Source of the DNA: Patellaria atrata CBS 101060
Lineage: Eukaryota > Ascomycota > Dothideomycetes > Patellariales > Patellariaceae
Assembly: GCA_010093705.1 (NCBI GenBank)
Contig: MU006106.1
Coordinates: 337,086 to 401,085 of the forward strand
Direction of reading: 5' to 3'
Length of the DNA: 64,000 nt
Positions 44,297 to 55,151 of the stretch are shown here, piece after piece. A program made the position numbers and the translations under genes. Positions within the stretch are counted from its first letter, which is position 1. The number at the start of each line of letters is the position of its first letter. The notes beneath the pieces were generated by a model, which was not told the origin of the DNA, searched no databases, and worked only from the letters and a program-made list of their open reading frames with translations.

Positions 44297-45223
44297 CCTG
44301 TCATTTCAGAGCCCAGGATGATCGATCCTGAGAGGGCATCTCTTCCAGCAGGAAATGTCACAGCTATCTGCTAGCATTCTGAGGTTAGTTTACTTTATGA
44401 TTATTCTCGAGAGACTGCGATCGGACTTGAATACGTAAGGTACCTTCTGTAAAGAAACACGGGCTCACTCCAGCTCAGTCTTTTAATCTCCCGTTTCCCT
44501 ACTCGATGCCCCTCCATATGTTACTCTTTTGTGAGATGACCCGGAAATCCGAACAGGCATTTAGTCTAGTGGTACGATCAATGCCTAATGCTGCTCCTGG
44601 TTTGCCTTCTGGGTCGATTCCCAGATGTGCCGGGTTGGAAGTTTCCTACTCCTGACCACAAAGCCCCACATACTCCCTCAGGGACCTGACGGTAGCGCTG
44701 TTAAGCAAGTATACCGTCACTGGACTGTCTGTTATTTTTTTTCGTTTTTTTATTTCCCATCCTTAGTAAGGTATAGTACTCATGCCTACTAGTACACCAA
44801 GTACTTATCGTGTAGTCCTACCTTATCCTTATCCGAGTTACAATCTTGATGGGAGAGGTACTACCTACGGACGGGAAGATATCTTGAGGTTTAGCAAGGA
44901 AGGAACTACTATAGGGTTGGTAGTGAGATTCCACTTTGGTAGTTTTATACTAGCTTTATGGTTAATCTCCGGATCCCGTAGGCCAATCTAATCTGATCTT
45001 ATCCTCGATAATCTTGCATCGGTGATCTTACTTTACTCAATCCGACACACCGCGGACAAACTAAGACTGTACACATCGTCCTGTACAGTCATAACTCTAG
45101 ATTTCAGGATTGTATATAAACACCTGTATCTACATTAAAACCTTTATCATAGAACGACTGAAGATCTCCGGAAATACTAACCTATAGAATAATACTCTCC
45201 CTCAAGTATCTCAAAAACACACA
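44297..45223. other. Intergenic with tRNA-like element and POF7 promoter
   Basis: Holds the tRNA-like element at 44556-44757 and, at 45113-45120, a TATATAAA string about 105 bp before the F-box gene ATG. Nothing else recognised. Confidence 0.5.
44556..44757 (+). mobile_element. tRNA-Pro-like SINE candidate with T-rich tail (copy B)
   Basis: The head GGCATTTAGTCTAGTGGTA resembles the 5' half of fungal tRNA-Pro, with A box TAGTCTAGTGG (44562-44572) and B box GGTCGATTCCC (44612-44622), the latter inside a CTGGG/CCCAG stem. The T loop is one base short and the anticodon arm does not fold, so it is not a working tRNA. A body of about 110 bases with an 8-bp inverted pair (TGACGGTA / TACCGTCA) leads to a T-rich tail at 44731-44755 containing TTTTTTTTCGTTTTTTT, like the tail of copy A. 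Alternative: a degenerate single tRNA-Pro pseudogene. Confidence 0.5.
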
Positions 45224-46777
45224 ATGGAACAACGACAACAACAGACGGAAGCAGAACTTGAGCAATTCAGAGCCCAATGGCGAAAAGAAGTCGAGGCTCG
45301 CTCCAAGGGAAAGCAATCCGCATCTCAAACCACCAAAGAACCCGAAGCAGGGCCCTCAAATCCCAAAACCCCAAAGCCGCAGAAGAACACCCCAGCGCCA
45401 CTCACCTCCGCCACCGTACCCGGGGGACCCCATGACAGAGAAAGAGATGAACTCGAAGGTCGCGTCTATCAAGACCTAGAACCCGGAGATCGAGGACGTC
45501 GTCTCGATGACACCGGCCCCTCGAACCCAAAGGAGCCCGGCTCCGCCCTCGAGCACTACGAAGCCGCCGTGGAGCGCGAGCGCGAAGGCAATCTCGGAGA
45601 CAGCGTCCGACTCTACCGGCGCGCCTTCAAGATCGACGCCGACGTCCACGAAGCATACAAGAGCAAGCAATTCCCAACCGCGCTGTACAAGCCACCTATG
45701 CCGAATCCCAACCCGTCCAACGCCCCCGTCACGGTGCCGAATCCAGCACACCACTCCCCAGACGGGCTCTCTGGTCTCCTCGCTTCCTTCGCGCAGCTGA
45801 GCATACCGCCCGAGCCAGCGCCGACCGAACTCTCGGCCCCGTTTCCTTGTCCCATCTCCACGCTCCCGGAGGAGCTCCTAGTCGAGATCCTGCTGCAGGT
45901 GGCTCTCGACGATGTTGGGGTCTTCGCGCGCCTCTCCCGCGTCTGTCGCCGCCTGGCCTACCTCGTCGCGACCGAAGACCGGATCTGGAAGCGGCTCTGC
46001 CTTGGCGTCGAAGTCGGGTTCGCAGGCATGCACTACGACTTCGTGGTGGACACCAAAGGGGAACCCCTGGACCTCTCAACACCCCTCACATCACCAGACG
46101 ACACCTTGCTCCCTCCCCCCTCATCCCTCGAAGCCCGTCTCGCAACCACGGCCCAGACGACCCCAAAGCTGATCCCACGCCCCTACCCATCCTACGCCCA
46201 TCTCCTCCGTGCCCGCCCCCGCATCCGCTTCTCCGGCGTCTACATAAGCACCGTGAACTACATCCGCCCTGGCGCTGCTTCCGCGAGCCAATACACGTGG
46301 AACTCTTCGCCCGTGCTCATCGTGACCTATTACCGATACCTACGCTTCTTCCGCGACGGTTCCGTAATCTCTCTGCTCACGACCGCCGAGCCCGCCGACG
46401 TCGTCACCCATCTGTGGAAGGAGAACATGCCCCTGAACGAGGACGAGGGGGGGAAGAAGCGGGAGCGCACGGACCGCCCATCCGCGCTGCCGAACGCGCA
46501 GGTCATGAAAGAGGCGCTGCCGGGACGGTGGCGGCTTGAGGGTCCGGGGGAGGGGGAGGGCATGTTGCATGTGGAGACGGAAGGCGTGGTGCCGAAGTAT
46601 ATGTATAAGATGGTGTTTGGGCTCGCGACGGCGGGAAGGGGGAGCAGGAATAATAAGCTCGCGTGGAAGGGGTATTGGAGCTATAATCGGTTGACGGATG
46701 ATTGGGCGGAGTTTGGGTTAAAGAATGATAAGGGGTTTTATTTCTCGAGGGTTAGGAGTTATGGGAAGGGGGTTTAG
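45224..46777 (+). CDS. F-box protein POF7/HRT3 (FBXO9-like)
   Basis: Substrate receptor of an SCF ubiquitin ligase. Single exon, 517 residues. Domains: glutamine/glutamate-rich N-terminus (1-50), proline-rich low-complexity region, a TPR-like/MIT-like helix pair (about 107-146: SALEHYEAAVEREREGNLGD, SVRLYRRAFKID), an F-box beginning near residue 209 (CPISTLPEELLVEILLQVAL then LSRVCRRLAYLVATEDRIWK), and the conserved C-terminal block of the Hrt3/FBXO9 family (RPRIRFSGVYISTVNYIRPG, VTYYRYLRFFRDGSVISLLT, YNRLTDDWAEFGLKNDKGFY). The order matches FBXO9 exactly. A TATATAAA lies 104 bp upstream. Codon use is GC-rich through most of the gene and becomes less so near the 3' end. Confidence 0.95.
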   Translation: MEQRQQQTEAELEQFRAQWRKEVEARSKGKQSASQTTKEPEAGPSNPKTPKPQKNTPAPLTSATVPGGPHDRERDELEGRVYQDLEPGDRGRRLDDTGPSNPKEPGSALEHYEAAVEREREGNLGDSVRLYRRAFKIDADVHEAYKSKQFPTALYKPPMPNPNPSNAPVTVPNPAHHSPDGLSGLLASFAQLSIPPEPAPTELSAPFPCPISTLPEELLVEILLQVALDDVGVFARLSRVCRRLAYLVATEDRIWKRLCLGVEVGFAGMHYDFVVDTKGEPLDLSTPLTSPDDTLLPPPSSLEARLATTAQTTPKLIPRPYPSYAHLLRARPRIRFSGVYISTVNYIRPGAASASQYTWNSSPVLIVTYYRYLRFFRDGSVISLLTTAEPADVVTHLWKENMPLNEDEGGKKRERTDRPSALPNAQVMKEALPGRWRLEGPGEGEGMLHVETEGVVPKYMYKMVFGLATAGRGSRNNKLAWKGYWSYNRLTDDWAEFGLKNDKGFYFSRVRSYGKGV

Positions 46778-47160
46778 GTGGCGGGGGTGGTGGGAGTGTA
46801 AGTTAGGAATATAAGGTAGATGGAGATGGTGGATGAACACTATATTTTAAGACTCGACCACCAGCGACGTCGATACGTTAATAATAAAGCCCTACCTTGA
46901 AACATGAAATACAGATAAATTACCAGAAATACCAGATGAAATAGTACAAAGTCCACTATTAACAGCTACCCAAACTCCCATAACCATAAATACAATCCCT
47001 CACCTTCGTTCCTCGAACTACAGCAAGACAGCACCGATTATCCCTTTCCATAAACTATAGTAGTATCTTAGGTAATCAAGGTATACCACATCCCATGAAC
47101 CCTCCATAGACCTCATAGACACCCCCAACCCTTCCTTCTCCCATCGAACCCGATCCCCTG

Positions 47161-47279
47161 TGGCTGAGTAGGCAGGTACCTCGTCTACCTGCAGTGCCGT
47201 CACTCCTGACTTATCAAAGTCACTCGGGTTCGATTTTTGCCTGCGTCAGATTCTTTTATTTAAAAAAAAAAAAAAATTT
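47161..47279 (+). mobile_element. Pol III-box element with A14 tail (candidate C)
   Basis: A-box-like TGGCTGAGTAGG (47161-47172) and B box GGTTCGATT (47227-47235) are followed within 30 bases by a run of 14 A (47262-47275). A 7-bp inverted pair, GCAGGTA / TACCTGC, lies at 47172-47192. The box spacing is longer than in copies A and B, so membership in the same family is doubtful. Confidence 0.3.
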
Positions 47280-47660
47280 TCCTAAGTATCTAGCCTATCT
47301 ATTATCCCTTTTCTTTTTATTCCTTTTAGGGTTGGTTATAGGACCGGGTAGCTAAATTGATGAGTGCTTTGTGATTACAGGTCGGATTCTTTATGAGTGG
47401 TTGCTGTAGAAACCCGCTTTTGGGGCAAAGTTCGTTTACCTGTTCTTTTTGCCTTTTTCTCTTTGGGGCGCGAATCATGGGGAGCTGATGGGTCTGATAG
47501 ATGGGACTTCGGGTTGATGGTACGGAACGGTTCTCTTAACTTTCTGGTTCAGATCGATATTTATCTCGTTTACCTGAAGATTTGAAGACTGGAGACTGAA
47601 GGGTGAGACGCCCTCTCCACAACTTTTGAATGAGGTCGGTTGTAGGATACCTGATATTCA

Positions 47661-47757
47661 TTTTTTTTTTTAATTTTAGGGGGTTTCGAACTTATCGTTC
47701 GAGATCTAGGGCTAATGCTTTACATCCTATCCCAGAGTCTATCAACTCCTATATCCC
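47661..47757 (-). mobile_element. Weak Pol III B-box element with A11 tail (candidate D)
   Basis: On the minus strand a B-box-like AGTTCGAAACC (complement of 47682-47692) is followed by CCCTAAAATT and a run of 11 A. No acceptable A box. Listed only because of its similarity in layout to the neighbouring elements. Confidence 0.2.
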
Positions 47758-47978
47758 TGAATTACCGTAGAGGTCAAGAGCATGTCTAAACACCCTGTGA
47801 GATGATATGAGAAAGTCCCATCCAATACTCAACTGAAATGCTCGCTGGAGGTTAGGAAAGAGCTCCACCGTGCCAACCAACAACCCATCAAACAGCCAAA
47901 CCAAACCGACGCTTTCACATTGCGGTTGATAAACCCCTCCCAACTCTATACTAAAGCATGGAACAAGCAGATGCGGAT

Positions 47979-49105
47979 CTAGAGGCCCGCCTCCTCAGGA
48001 TCGACGTTCAAATCCCAGTCAATCTCCCCATCGTCACCATACCTCGTCTTCAAGAACTCATTGGCCTTCTTAAAATGACCACACTCAAACTAAACCCAGA
48101 AAGTCAGCACTTGTATCACGCCACCGTCCACTCCACCTCGACAGAAGAGGAAAAAGGAATGACTCACAAATCCCCTCGCCGCGCTCAACGGACTGGGATG
48201 CACGCTCTTCAGCACCAGATGCTTCTGTCCGTTGATCGCCTTACATCGGGCCTGCGCCGAAGCGCCCCAGGCGAGGAACACGATGCCGTTCGTGCGCACC
48301 TTCGCCACCGTATCGATGACCTTCTGTGTGAAGCGCTCCCAGCCCTTGCCGGAGTGGCTGTTAGCCTCGTGCGCCCTGACCGTCAAGCAGGCGTTGAGCA
48401 GGAGGACACCGCGGTCGGCCCAGGGAGTTAGGAGGCCGCCCTGTTTCGGGGGCGCCTTGAAGCTGGGGTACTCGATTGCGAGTTCCTTGTAGATGTTTAC
48501 GAGGGAGGGAGGGGCTGGAGTGGGGGGTCGCACACTGAAGCAGAGGCCGTGCGCTTGGTTGTAGTTGTGGTAGGGATCTTGGCCGAGGATTACGGCTTTG
48601 ACGGTGTTGAGGGGGGTATGGCGGGGCCTGTGGGGGGGGGGGGGGTATGAGTCAATGATCGCAAAGGGAGGGTTGCAGGTTAGGGGATGTTCGTGGTGCA
48701 GATTGGACGGAGATAATGAGATGGGGTAGGCTGCAGAAGGACCGTGTGGGAAAATTACCATGAATACACATCCTGTTGCGGTGGAAAAATCGTCTTCCCA
48801 CTATCAATCTCCTTCTTGATGAATCTCTTTAGGTCCAGAAACTCCTTCGAGACTAAGTCCGCTTTCAAATGAATAAGCCAACTCTCATGCAGCGTGTCGA
48901 TCTCTAACTTCAGCAACTCTTTCTGCTCGTCAGTGAGCGTCTTCACCCATGCTTCCTTGTTGAACTTGGGGGTTGATGAAGATCTGGATGCTGCTGCACC
49001 GGGAGTTGGTTTCGGTACGGTGAAGAATGACCTGATGCTGGCGTTCGTCTTTGGCTTCTTCGAGTCGGAGGCGGCAAGCTCGGCCGCTGTGCGTTTGAGG
49101 GACAT
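47979..49105 (-). CDS. UNG1: Uracil-DNA glycosylase
   Basis: Family 1 UDG: removes uracil from DNA, starting base-excision repair, in nucleus and mitochondria. Exons (minus): 49105-48759, 48627-48168, 48089-47979; 305 residues. N-terminus has a basic segment (SKKPKTN) and the RSFF motif (NASIRSFFTVP) resembling a PCNA-interacting peptide. The water-activating loop GQDPYH contains the catalytic Asp133; the uracil pocket is seen in LLLNACLTVRAHEANSHSG; the Leu intercalation loop is HPSPLSAARGF (259-269). The last exon restores FECGHFKKANEFL and DGEIDWDLN, the conserved C-terminus. The first intron ends in a C-tract of 14 before the ACAG acceptor. Divergent from the CON-10-like gene. Confidence 0.96.
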
Positions 49106-49803
49106 GTTGGGGACTGCTCTACAATGGAGAATCGGAGCTGAGTAGGCAGCAAAGTGATATTCGCAATTATGCTTGTAATGTTTGAGGCAAATAATGGAGA
49201 TTTTGGTGGGTTACACAGAGCAATTGAAAAAGATAGAAGAGGAGACTTGCATATACTGAGGAGTAGGAAGAAGATTGTGAAAAAGTATCTTTCTGACCGC
49301 CAATTGCAGACAAACTGAAGCCTAAGAAAATATTAAATGGCTGGTGTTCAGGGGGGAGGATAGGGCTCAGATAGGTCTAATCAACGTGATGGAGGCTGCA
49401 GTTCCGCTTCACGAAGGATGATCGTCATGAGTCGTGACCTCGCGACCGCGTTCCTAGCGCGACGCGGAAACGTGCGTCCGATCACGTGAACCGGATGATG
49501 TAATGTGTGAACATCATTGCAGTTAAAGGAGAAACGCATAACAACATCAGCACATCAGCAGTCACGATGACACCAGATTCACGTTTGCGCGTCGTTTGTT
49601 CAGGTATCAGCCTACAAGGGATGTCACAGGGGAACAAACAGGCTTTGGAATCTTCATTTATATAAGAATGGCTTCCTCGCTCTGGAATCTGGCCTTCTTT
49701 CCTCTTTACAACAACACTCTTGAAGCAAATATCAAATACAACTTCAAACCTCAAGCTTGATATCAGTCTCCTTTCTTCAATCCAAACATAACTCAACTCA
49801 ACA
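49106..49803. promoter_or_regulatory. Divergent promoter, UNG1 / CON-10-like gene
   Basis: 698 bp. Contains a TCACGTGA E-box (49481-49488), an AGGGG stress element (49628-49632) and a TTATATAAG TATA-like string (49658-49666); the last two sit 172 and about 140 bp before the CON-10-like ATG. Confidence 0.5.
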
Positions 49804-50276
49804 ATGGCCGACACCAACCCAGGAAACTTCGCCAACCGTCCCACCGAAGAAGTCAAAGAAATCGCCTCAAAAGGCGGCCACGCCTCCCACTCCTCTGCTG
49901 AGACAAACCCAGGTAACTTCGCCAACCGCCCCACAGAGGAAGTCCAAGAAATTGCTTCCAAAGGCGGCCATGCCTCCCGCTCATCAGCTGATACGAACCC
50001 GGGCAACTTCGCTAACCGTCCCAAGGAGGAGGTGAGGGAAATCGCCGCGGAGGGTGGCCGTACCAGTGGTAACTCTGGCGACTCAGCTGATTCCAGCGAG
50101 GTGAGTACCTTCTTTCCCTTCCAAGTTTACCATTGTTGAGCAACATGATACTGATGCTACCATAGACCGACACCGTAGCTGCCGACGAACCCGGCTCGGG
50201 CCGCAACCCAGACGGCACCTTCACGAAGGGCAGCGAGGCTGCTAAGGAGGCCGGCGCGAAGGGTGGTTCGAAGTAA
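49804..50276 (+). CDS. CON-10-like KGG-repeat stress/conidiation protein
   Basis: Small hydrophilic protein of the stress-induced KGG family; Neurospora con-10 is induced in conidiation and by light. Exons 49804-50100 and 50166-50276 (GTGAGT donor, phase 0); 135 residues. Three consecutive 30-residue units start TNPGNFANRP and carry EEVxEIASKGGHAS; the third has diverged (EIAAEGGRTSG). A fourth partial KGG unit, FTKGSEAAKEAGAKGGSK, closes the protein. CON-10 itself is shorter (86 residues) with fewer units. No signal peptide or helix. The upstream AGGGG and TATA-like strings support inducible expression. The 90-bp repeats produce long mirror frames on the minus strand that are not genes. Confidence 0.92.
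49811..50080 (+). repeat. Three 90-bp coding repeats
   Basis: Tandem copies encoding the KGG units of the CON-10-like protein. The first two are close at DNA level; the third has diverged at its 3' end. Confidence 0.85.
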
Positions 50277-51417
50277 AGCACCGATGGTGAAGGCTGAGGT
50301 GTTTCGGGCGTATCGGCTTCAGTCCTATCATAGGAAAATGACTTGTTCAGGCGTCCCGGCCTCTTCCCATCAAAGGAGGGGATGAAGTGGGATGGATGGT
50401 CATTGCTTAACTACCAGCGATTATGAAATCATGAATATAGCTCCTGCAGCTGAATAAAAGGGGATTGGGAATCAAATCATCTTATTTGACTTCTACATTG
50501 ACTTGGTGATGGTATCTTCGCTTGACGCCTGCTTGATAAAGGAAGTGATACAGTACATACCAACCCAGGCCAGCTTCAACAAAACGTCAATAGCCAAAAC
50601 CACGACGGAAAGGGAACTTTCATACATACCCCAAGCGTCCGCTCCAACCTAACCACCCCCCAACATCCCATTCCTTACTCCTCGCCCTGCTTACAACTTA
50701 CTCCTCATACCGATCCCCCCACAAACCGAACACCAACCTCCAATAACTGACCCCCACTCTACTTCGAACCGTAGATAACCCTACCCCTGGAATCCTACCC
50801 ATAACCTAGCCGCAACCCCCTCCGCATCCCATACCATAAACAAACAGTCCAGATAACGTCAAGTCCCGCCTCACCATTGACGAAGCAACCACCAAGTCTA
50901 AAAGTCCCCCCTCACATCTCGGTACCTTCATAGTACCGCCGACATCAGGGTGTTATGTCCCTAGTCACGTGTCTAGTCATCCTAGGTCAACATCACGGTG
51001 GGAGGATCTGGTGTGGTGTAGCTACTACTTCTATCGTAAATATACCAAATATGCTAGAACCTCTCTAAGGCACTCGTAGGTCCGAATTTCAATCGGGTGA
51101 GGTCATGTGTACAGTCCCTTAGTTCGGAAGCTGTGTTGCTAGCGTAGATATGCATGTTATAGCATACGGCAAGCAGAACCGAATCAGTGTTTCAACCATT
51201 CAGATATCGATCATCAATCAAGAAAAGCGACGGCACTGTAGTGAAGTTAAACTTTTTCATTCTATTTCCAACTATCTACATTGAAATCGAGGGGCCATGC
51301 AAAAGGTATCATAAAAGCCAAATCGCCCACGCCATAATTATCTAACACACATATTTACTTTGACATACACGAACAGTTCACCAAAAATGTCAATCCGGGG
51401 AAAACAAAAGGGCTTCC
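50277..51417. other. Intergenic between convergent genes
   Basis: 1.14 kb, C-rich around 50640-50860 on the plus strand. No gene seen. Confidence 0.45.
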
Positions 51418-53072
51418 TCAATGACCGCCAATCTGGCCCTTTGGGATCGGTCTGATCCAGATGACGGCGAGCTGGAATGCGATGAACATGATACCGCAGA
51501 TCCAGAAGACCTTCGCGTAATCCGTGCCGTGATACCTAAATATGATAGCGAAGATGATACCGCCAAAGTTACCGCAGGCACCGGTGAAGCCAGACACGAT
51601 ACCATTTGCGTAAGGATGGACGTGAGGCACGAGACCGAAGTTCAGGCCGTTAGCGCCTTCGAGGAAGAAAGCGAAGCCGGCGATGAGACCGTACATGGTT
51701 GAAGGTGTCTTAGGGTCGATGAGACCGATGGCGATGGCGAAACCCCCGGCAATGATGTTGTAGGCGTGCATGAGAAGCTTCTTGGCCCAGAGACTGCCGT
51801 CGGTGTAGCGGTAAGCAAGGTCGGAGACAACGCCACCGAGAGGACGGAAAGCGACGTTGAGTAAACCGAACATAGCGGCCCAGTTGCCGGCTTCTTGAAG
51901 CGAGAGATGGAAGTTCTTGATGTAGTAGTTTCCGAGGATGCTGTTAATGGCCAATTCACCTCCGAAGGAGCAGATGTATCCAGCACCGAGTGCAATAACT
52001 TGAGGCGAGAATGAAACCTTGAGGATTTCCTGAAGAGTAGGTTTCTGAATGACCTCACCGCGAGCGGATTCGATAAGCGTATCTGGTTCAAGTTGTGCTT
52101 CCCTGTCGCTGTACCTTAAAGGATCGGCCTTCTTATCATCTCCAAGAGAGGGTGAAGGGGAGTCGTGGTGGGCAGGCTTGTCGGTAATGTCACCCTTTAC
52201 ATCGACAACCGTGCCTCTATCGATGCTTGCACGACGAAGGTTCAACTCAGCAGCAGCCATACGCTCGCTCCATTTGCCGGTTGGGCAATCAGGGCAAAGA
52301 AGAAGCATGAAGGCGGCGGTGGAGACAATCAGAATGCCAGGTACGATGAATGAGACACGCCATGCAACGTGAGGTGCGAGACCGTTACTAACGAGGGACT
52401 CGAAGATAGCCGGCATGACGAAATAAGTGATACCACCGCCAGCGTTACCGAAGCCTCCAGTAAGAGCGTTGGCGGTACCGACGACGTTCTTATCGAAGAA
52501 CCCGGTTGACCATACTTGGCAAGGTACGAAGCTACCTCCAAGGATACCGACAAAAAATCGGACAGCAATGAGGCCACCGGTATTCGTAATACCACCAGCA
52601 CAGAAGGTAGGAATTGAACCAGCGAGAAGGCACCCTGCAAAGGTATATCTCGGGCCAAATCTATCACACATCGGGCCAGCAACAAGACGGACCAGTAATC
52701 TAAATACGGAATCGTCAGCATATCCGAGAAGTAAACGGTAAGCCGAACACACTTACGTAGCAAGAAGAGCAACAATGTTAGAGTTAGCCAGCTGATGTTG
52801 AGGTAGATGAATATCCTTGGCAATTACTTCTTTGAGAAGTGGTGGGAAGGCATACCTAAGCGTCGGGTCAGATATGGTTATTTGGGGAAAAGTGCTTCGG
52901 CACACAACCGTCATAGTGCTTACCAGGACCAAAATGCGATCATGAAACCGAACCAGGAGAAGAAGAATACACGCCCGTACATGTTGACGGGATTCAATGC
53001 TGGAATCGATCGTGCTTTGCCATTGATTGGGTTGACGTCTGGAGATGCCCAGAGAAGTCTGATGGGGAACAT
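51418..53072 (-). CDS. Nitrate/nitrite transporter, NNP family (CrnA/NrtA/NIT-10-like)
   Basis: Major-facilitator nitrate:H+ symporter of the plasma membrane. Exons (minus): 53072-52924, 52855-52757, 52699-51418; 509 residues, 12 helices. The first helix is split by intron 1 ([15 protein letters not shown] joined to [11 protein letters not shown]). Nit signatures are present: the MFS motif [17 protein letters not shown], the first nitrate signature [17 protein letters not shown], and the second, [17 protein letters not shown], in helix 11. The central cytoplasmic loop (about 235-300) is long and hydrophilic as in fungal homologues. A perfect TCCGCGGA (53358-53365) lies 286 bp upstream and a TGATAAG (53440-53446) further up, consistent with pathway-specific plus general nitrogen control. 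Nitrate reductase and nitrite reductase genes are not in the window. Confidence 0.95.
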
Positions 53073-55151
53073 TTTGAAGAGACTTTGTTATGCTTTGATG
53101 AATGTCTGTATGTGCTTCTCCGCAAGTCCCAGTTCAAATATTCTTTGATGTGCTCCTTTTCTGGAGAAGCAAAGAAGAGAAGGAATGAAGTAGTGATGTG
53201 TAGTAGTGATGTGTTGTACAGTACCAAAGGTGACAGCTCCCCCCGGCGCTCGTAGACGTCTTTATAACTCACAAACAGCTTCTGACGTCGAGCAAAATGT
53301 GAAGCATCTCCGGGTGAATATCTCAACAGACTAAGACAGGCAACCTAAGCTAGCAAATCCGCGGATCTTCCCCGAAAAGAGATTTGGCTCTCTGTATGGG
53401 GACGCCACAGGATCTCCAGGGTGTTTCTCGTCGTCTTGTCCTGATAAGGTCTATTGCATACAGAAGCACTGGTATAGGTTGAAAACCCACGGACTCTCGG
53501 CTAGCTCGTTTGTCGAGACCCTTGTAGACGTGTAGATTAAGATATCAATGCTACAGAAAGGTCCAATAATTCGGTTCTCACCTTGCGGGGGGATGAAGTT
53601 GAGGAAGTTTTGATCTAGAGGAACGACGAAACAAATTAGATGAGATATCCCGATCGGACACGACTATGCAGATTGACGTTGAGGCTTTGAAATTCAGATC
53701 TGGAGGATCAGAAAAAGGGCACTCGTCGAACAGTAATAGTACGGAAAAGTACACGCCTGGGACCTGGGACATGTCTTATCTCGAATGTTGTAGATAGCGT
53801 GTCCGGGTATGGCTGGGAAGGCGCTTGGTAGATCTGCCTTATCAGCAATACCCGGTCAGGTCAACTTCTTTACTGCGAAAATACATAAAGACCCCCAATG
53901 ACCCCATCTCCGCGGCTTGAAATACTGCTGAAATACATGAAAAATTCTTTACAGTGGTAGATCCTCAACCGAACACCAACCCTCTGCCGAGAACTAGAAA
54001 ACGGGTATCTGGCGCCTAGAAAACACGACCGACCCTCTATCAACGACCCCCTCCGATAAGATACAAACATGGATGGTGGAAAGAAAGATGATGTCTGACT
54101 TTGAGGTGTTATACGGGAATAATGAACTGTAGTATATAAAGTGGTTACACGAACAAATATCGCTCACCTATAAAGTTCCCATACAGTTTTGCCCTTCGAG
54201 GTCGTTGTGCCTGACAAGGACCCTCTCCGTCCCGTTCCTACCAGCAAGAATCCAGCATGTGCGAACTACAGTATGAAAGCTCCTAGCTCCCGTCAAGGGC
54301 GTGGGGGCCCCATGGAGGCGTTGGCTGTGAGACACTGAGACTACAGTTGGAGAGGGCCTGGGTTGTCCTTTTCAGCGTTTCCTTATCAGTGTCGAATGAG
54401 ATGAGGTTTTAGCCTCCCGATGAGTTTCTCCGCTGCCGTCAACTCGAGAGGTCACGTGAAAAAGGTATTTGTGTTTCAACATACAACGAAATATATTCAG
54501 ACTTTCCTGTTACAATAGTTTGTGGTCTAGAATATATAAAGTATTAATAGAATCAGCCTTCACTCAAGCCCCTTAACTTTGCTCAAGCCCTTGGGTCATG
54601 TTGTGGCTTTTGTGAAGTGCAATTGTGCCTCCCAAATGCATCTCCGGTGTAAGGGGCTAGACACCCATGCAAGCATCAAGATGATATATTCTGCCAGAAA
54701 CTGTCGTAGTTCAGGAGATACACGTTACAGCTGTACTGTACAGTACATTCCTTTTTTGAAGACACCTTCTCGTACATAATGTTACCGCGGAAACATTACA
54801 TCGAGCTACATGCGGCTCCACTTCCCTGACTGCGTTAAATTTCTTCGTTGGCTCTGGCGTACCGGAAGTCCATCTTCCCATGTCGTCCATCATTTCTTTT
54901 GAAAGTCTTGCATTTCGTAAAATTGGTCGGAGACGAACAAGAATTCCCGATAAACCAATAAAATCTTTCGTAAAGCAGATATCCGCCCTTTTAAGAACCC
55001 CCATCCAACAGCCCCTTATGCAAATAAAACTTAGATGCAATAGCCCCGCGAAACACCGGAAATCCGCTGAAATGCTGTATAGAAAAGAGATCATCACAAA
55101 TTATCGTTTACTCATGACCGCACTGAGGGATAATAACATAGTTCCGGATGA
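53073..55151. other. Intergenic with nitrate-transporter promoter
   Basis: 2.1 kb. The first 400 bp hold the NIT4-type octamer and a GATA element. No gene recognised in the rest; short frames near 54580-55100 have no domain content. Confidence 0.5.
53358..53365. promoter_or_regulatory. NIT4/NirA-type binding site (TCCGCGGA)
   Basis: Exact palindromic octamer reported as the target of Neurospora NIT4 (a Zn2Cys6 nitrate activator), 286 bp upstream of the transporter start codon. A TGATAAG, the NIT2/AreA GATA type, is at about 53440. The factor itself is not seen in the window. Confidence 0.6.

Larger units (their letters stand above)
46778..47978. other. Intergenic with two Pol III-box/homopolymer elements
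   Basis: 1.2 kb between the convergent POF7-like and UNG1 genes. It holds the elements at 47161-47279 and 47661-47757. No coding region. Confidence 0.5.

Noticed and set aside
44556-44630. Functional tRNA-Pro gene
   Set aside because: T loop is one base short, the acceptor stem has mismatches and no anticodon arm with a 7-base loop forms.
45847-46539. Arg/Pro-rich 230-codon frame overlapping the F-box gene
   Set aside because: Off-frame product of GC-rich codons; composition is typical of shadow frames.
49482-50024. 180-codon minus frame with repeated GRLAKLPGFVSA-type units
   Set aside because: It is the mirror of the three 90-bp coding repeats of the CON-10-like gene on the plus strand; repeats keep any frame open.
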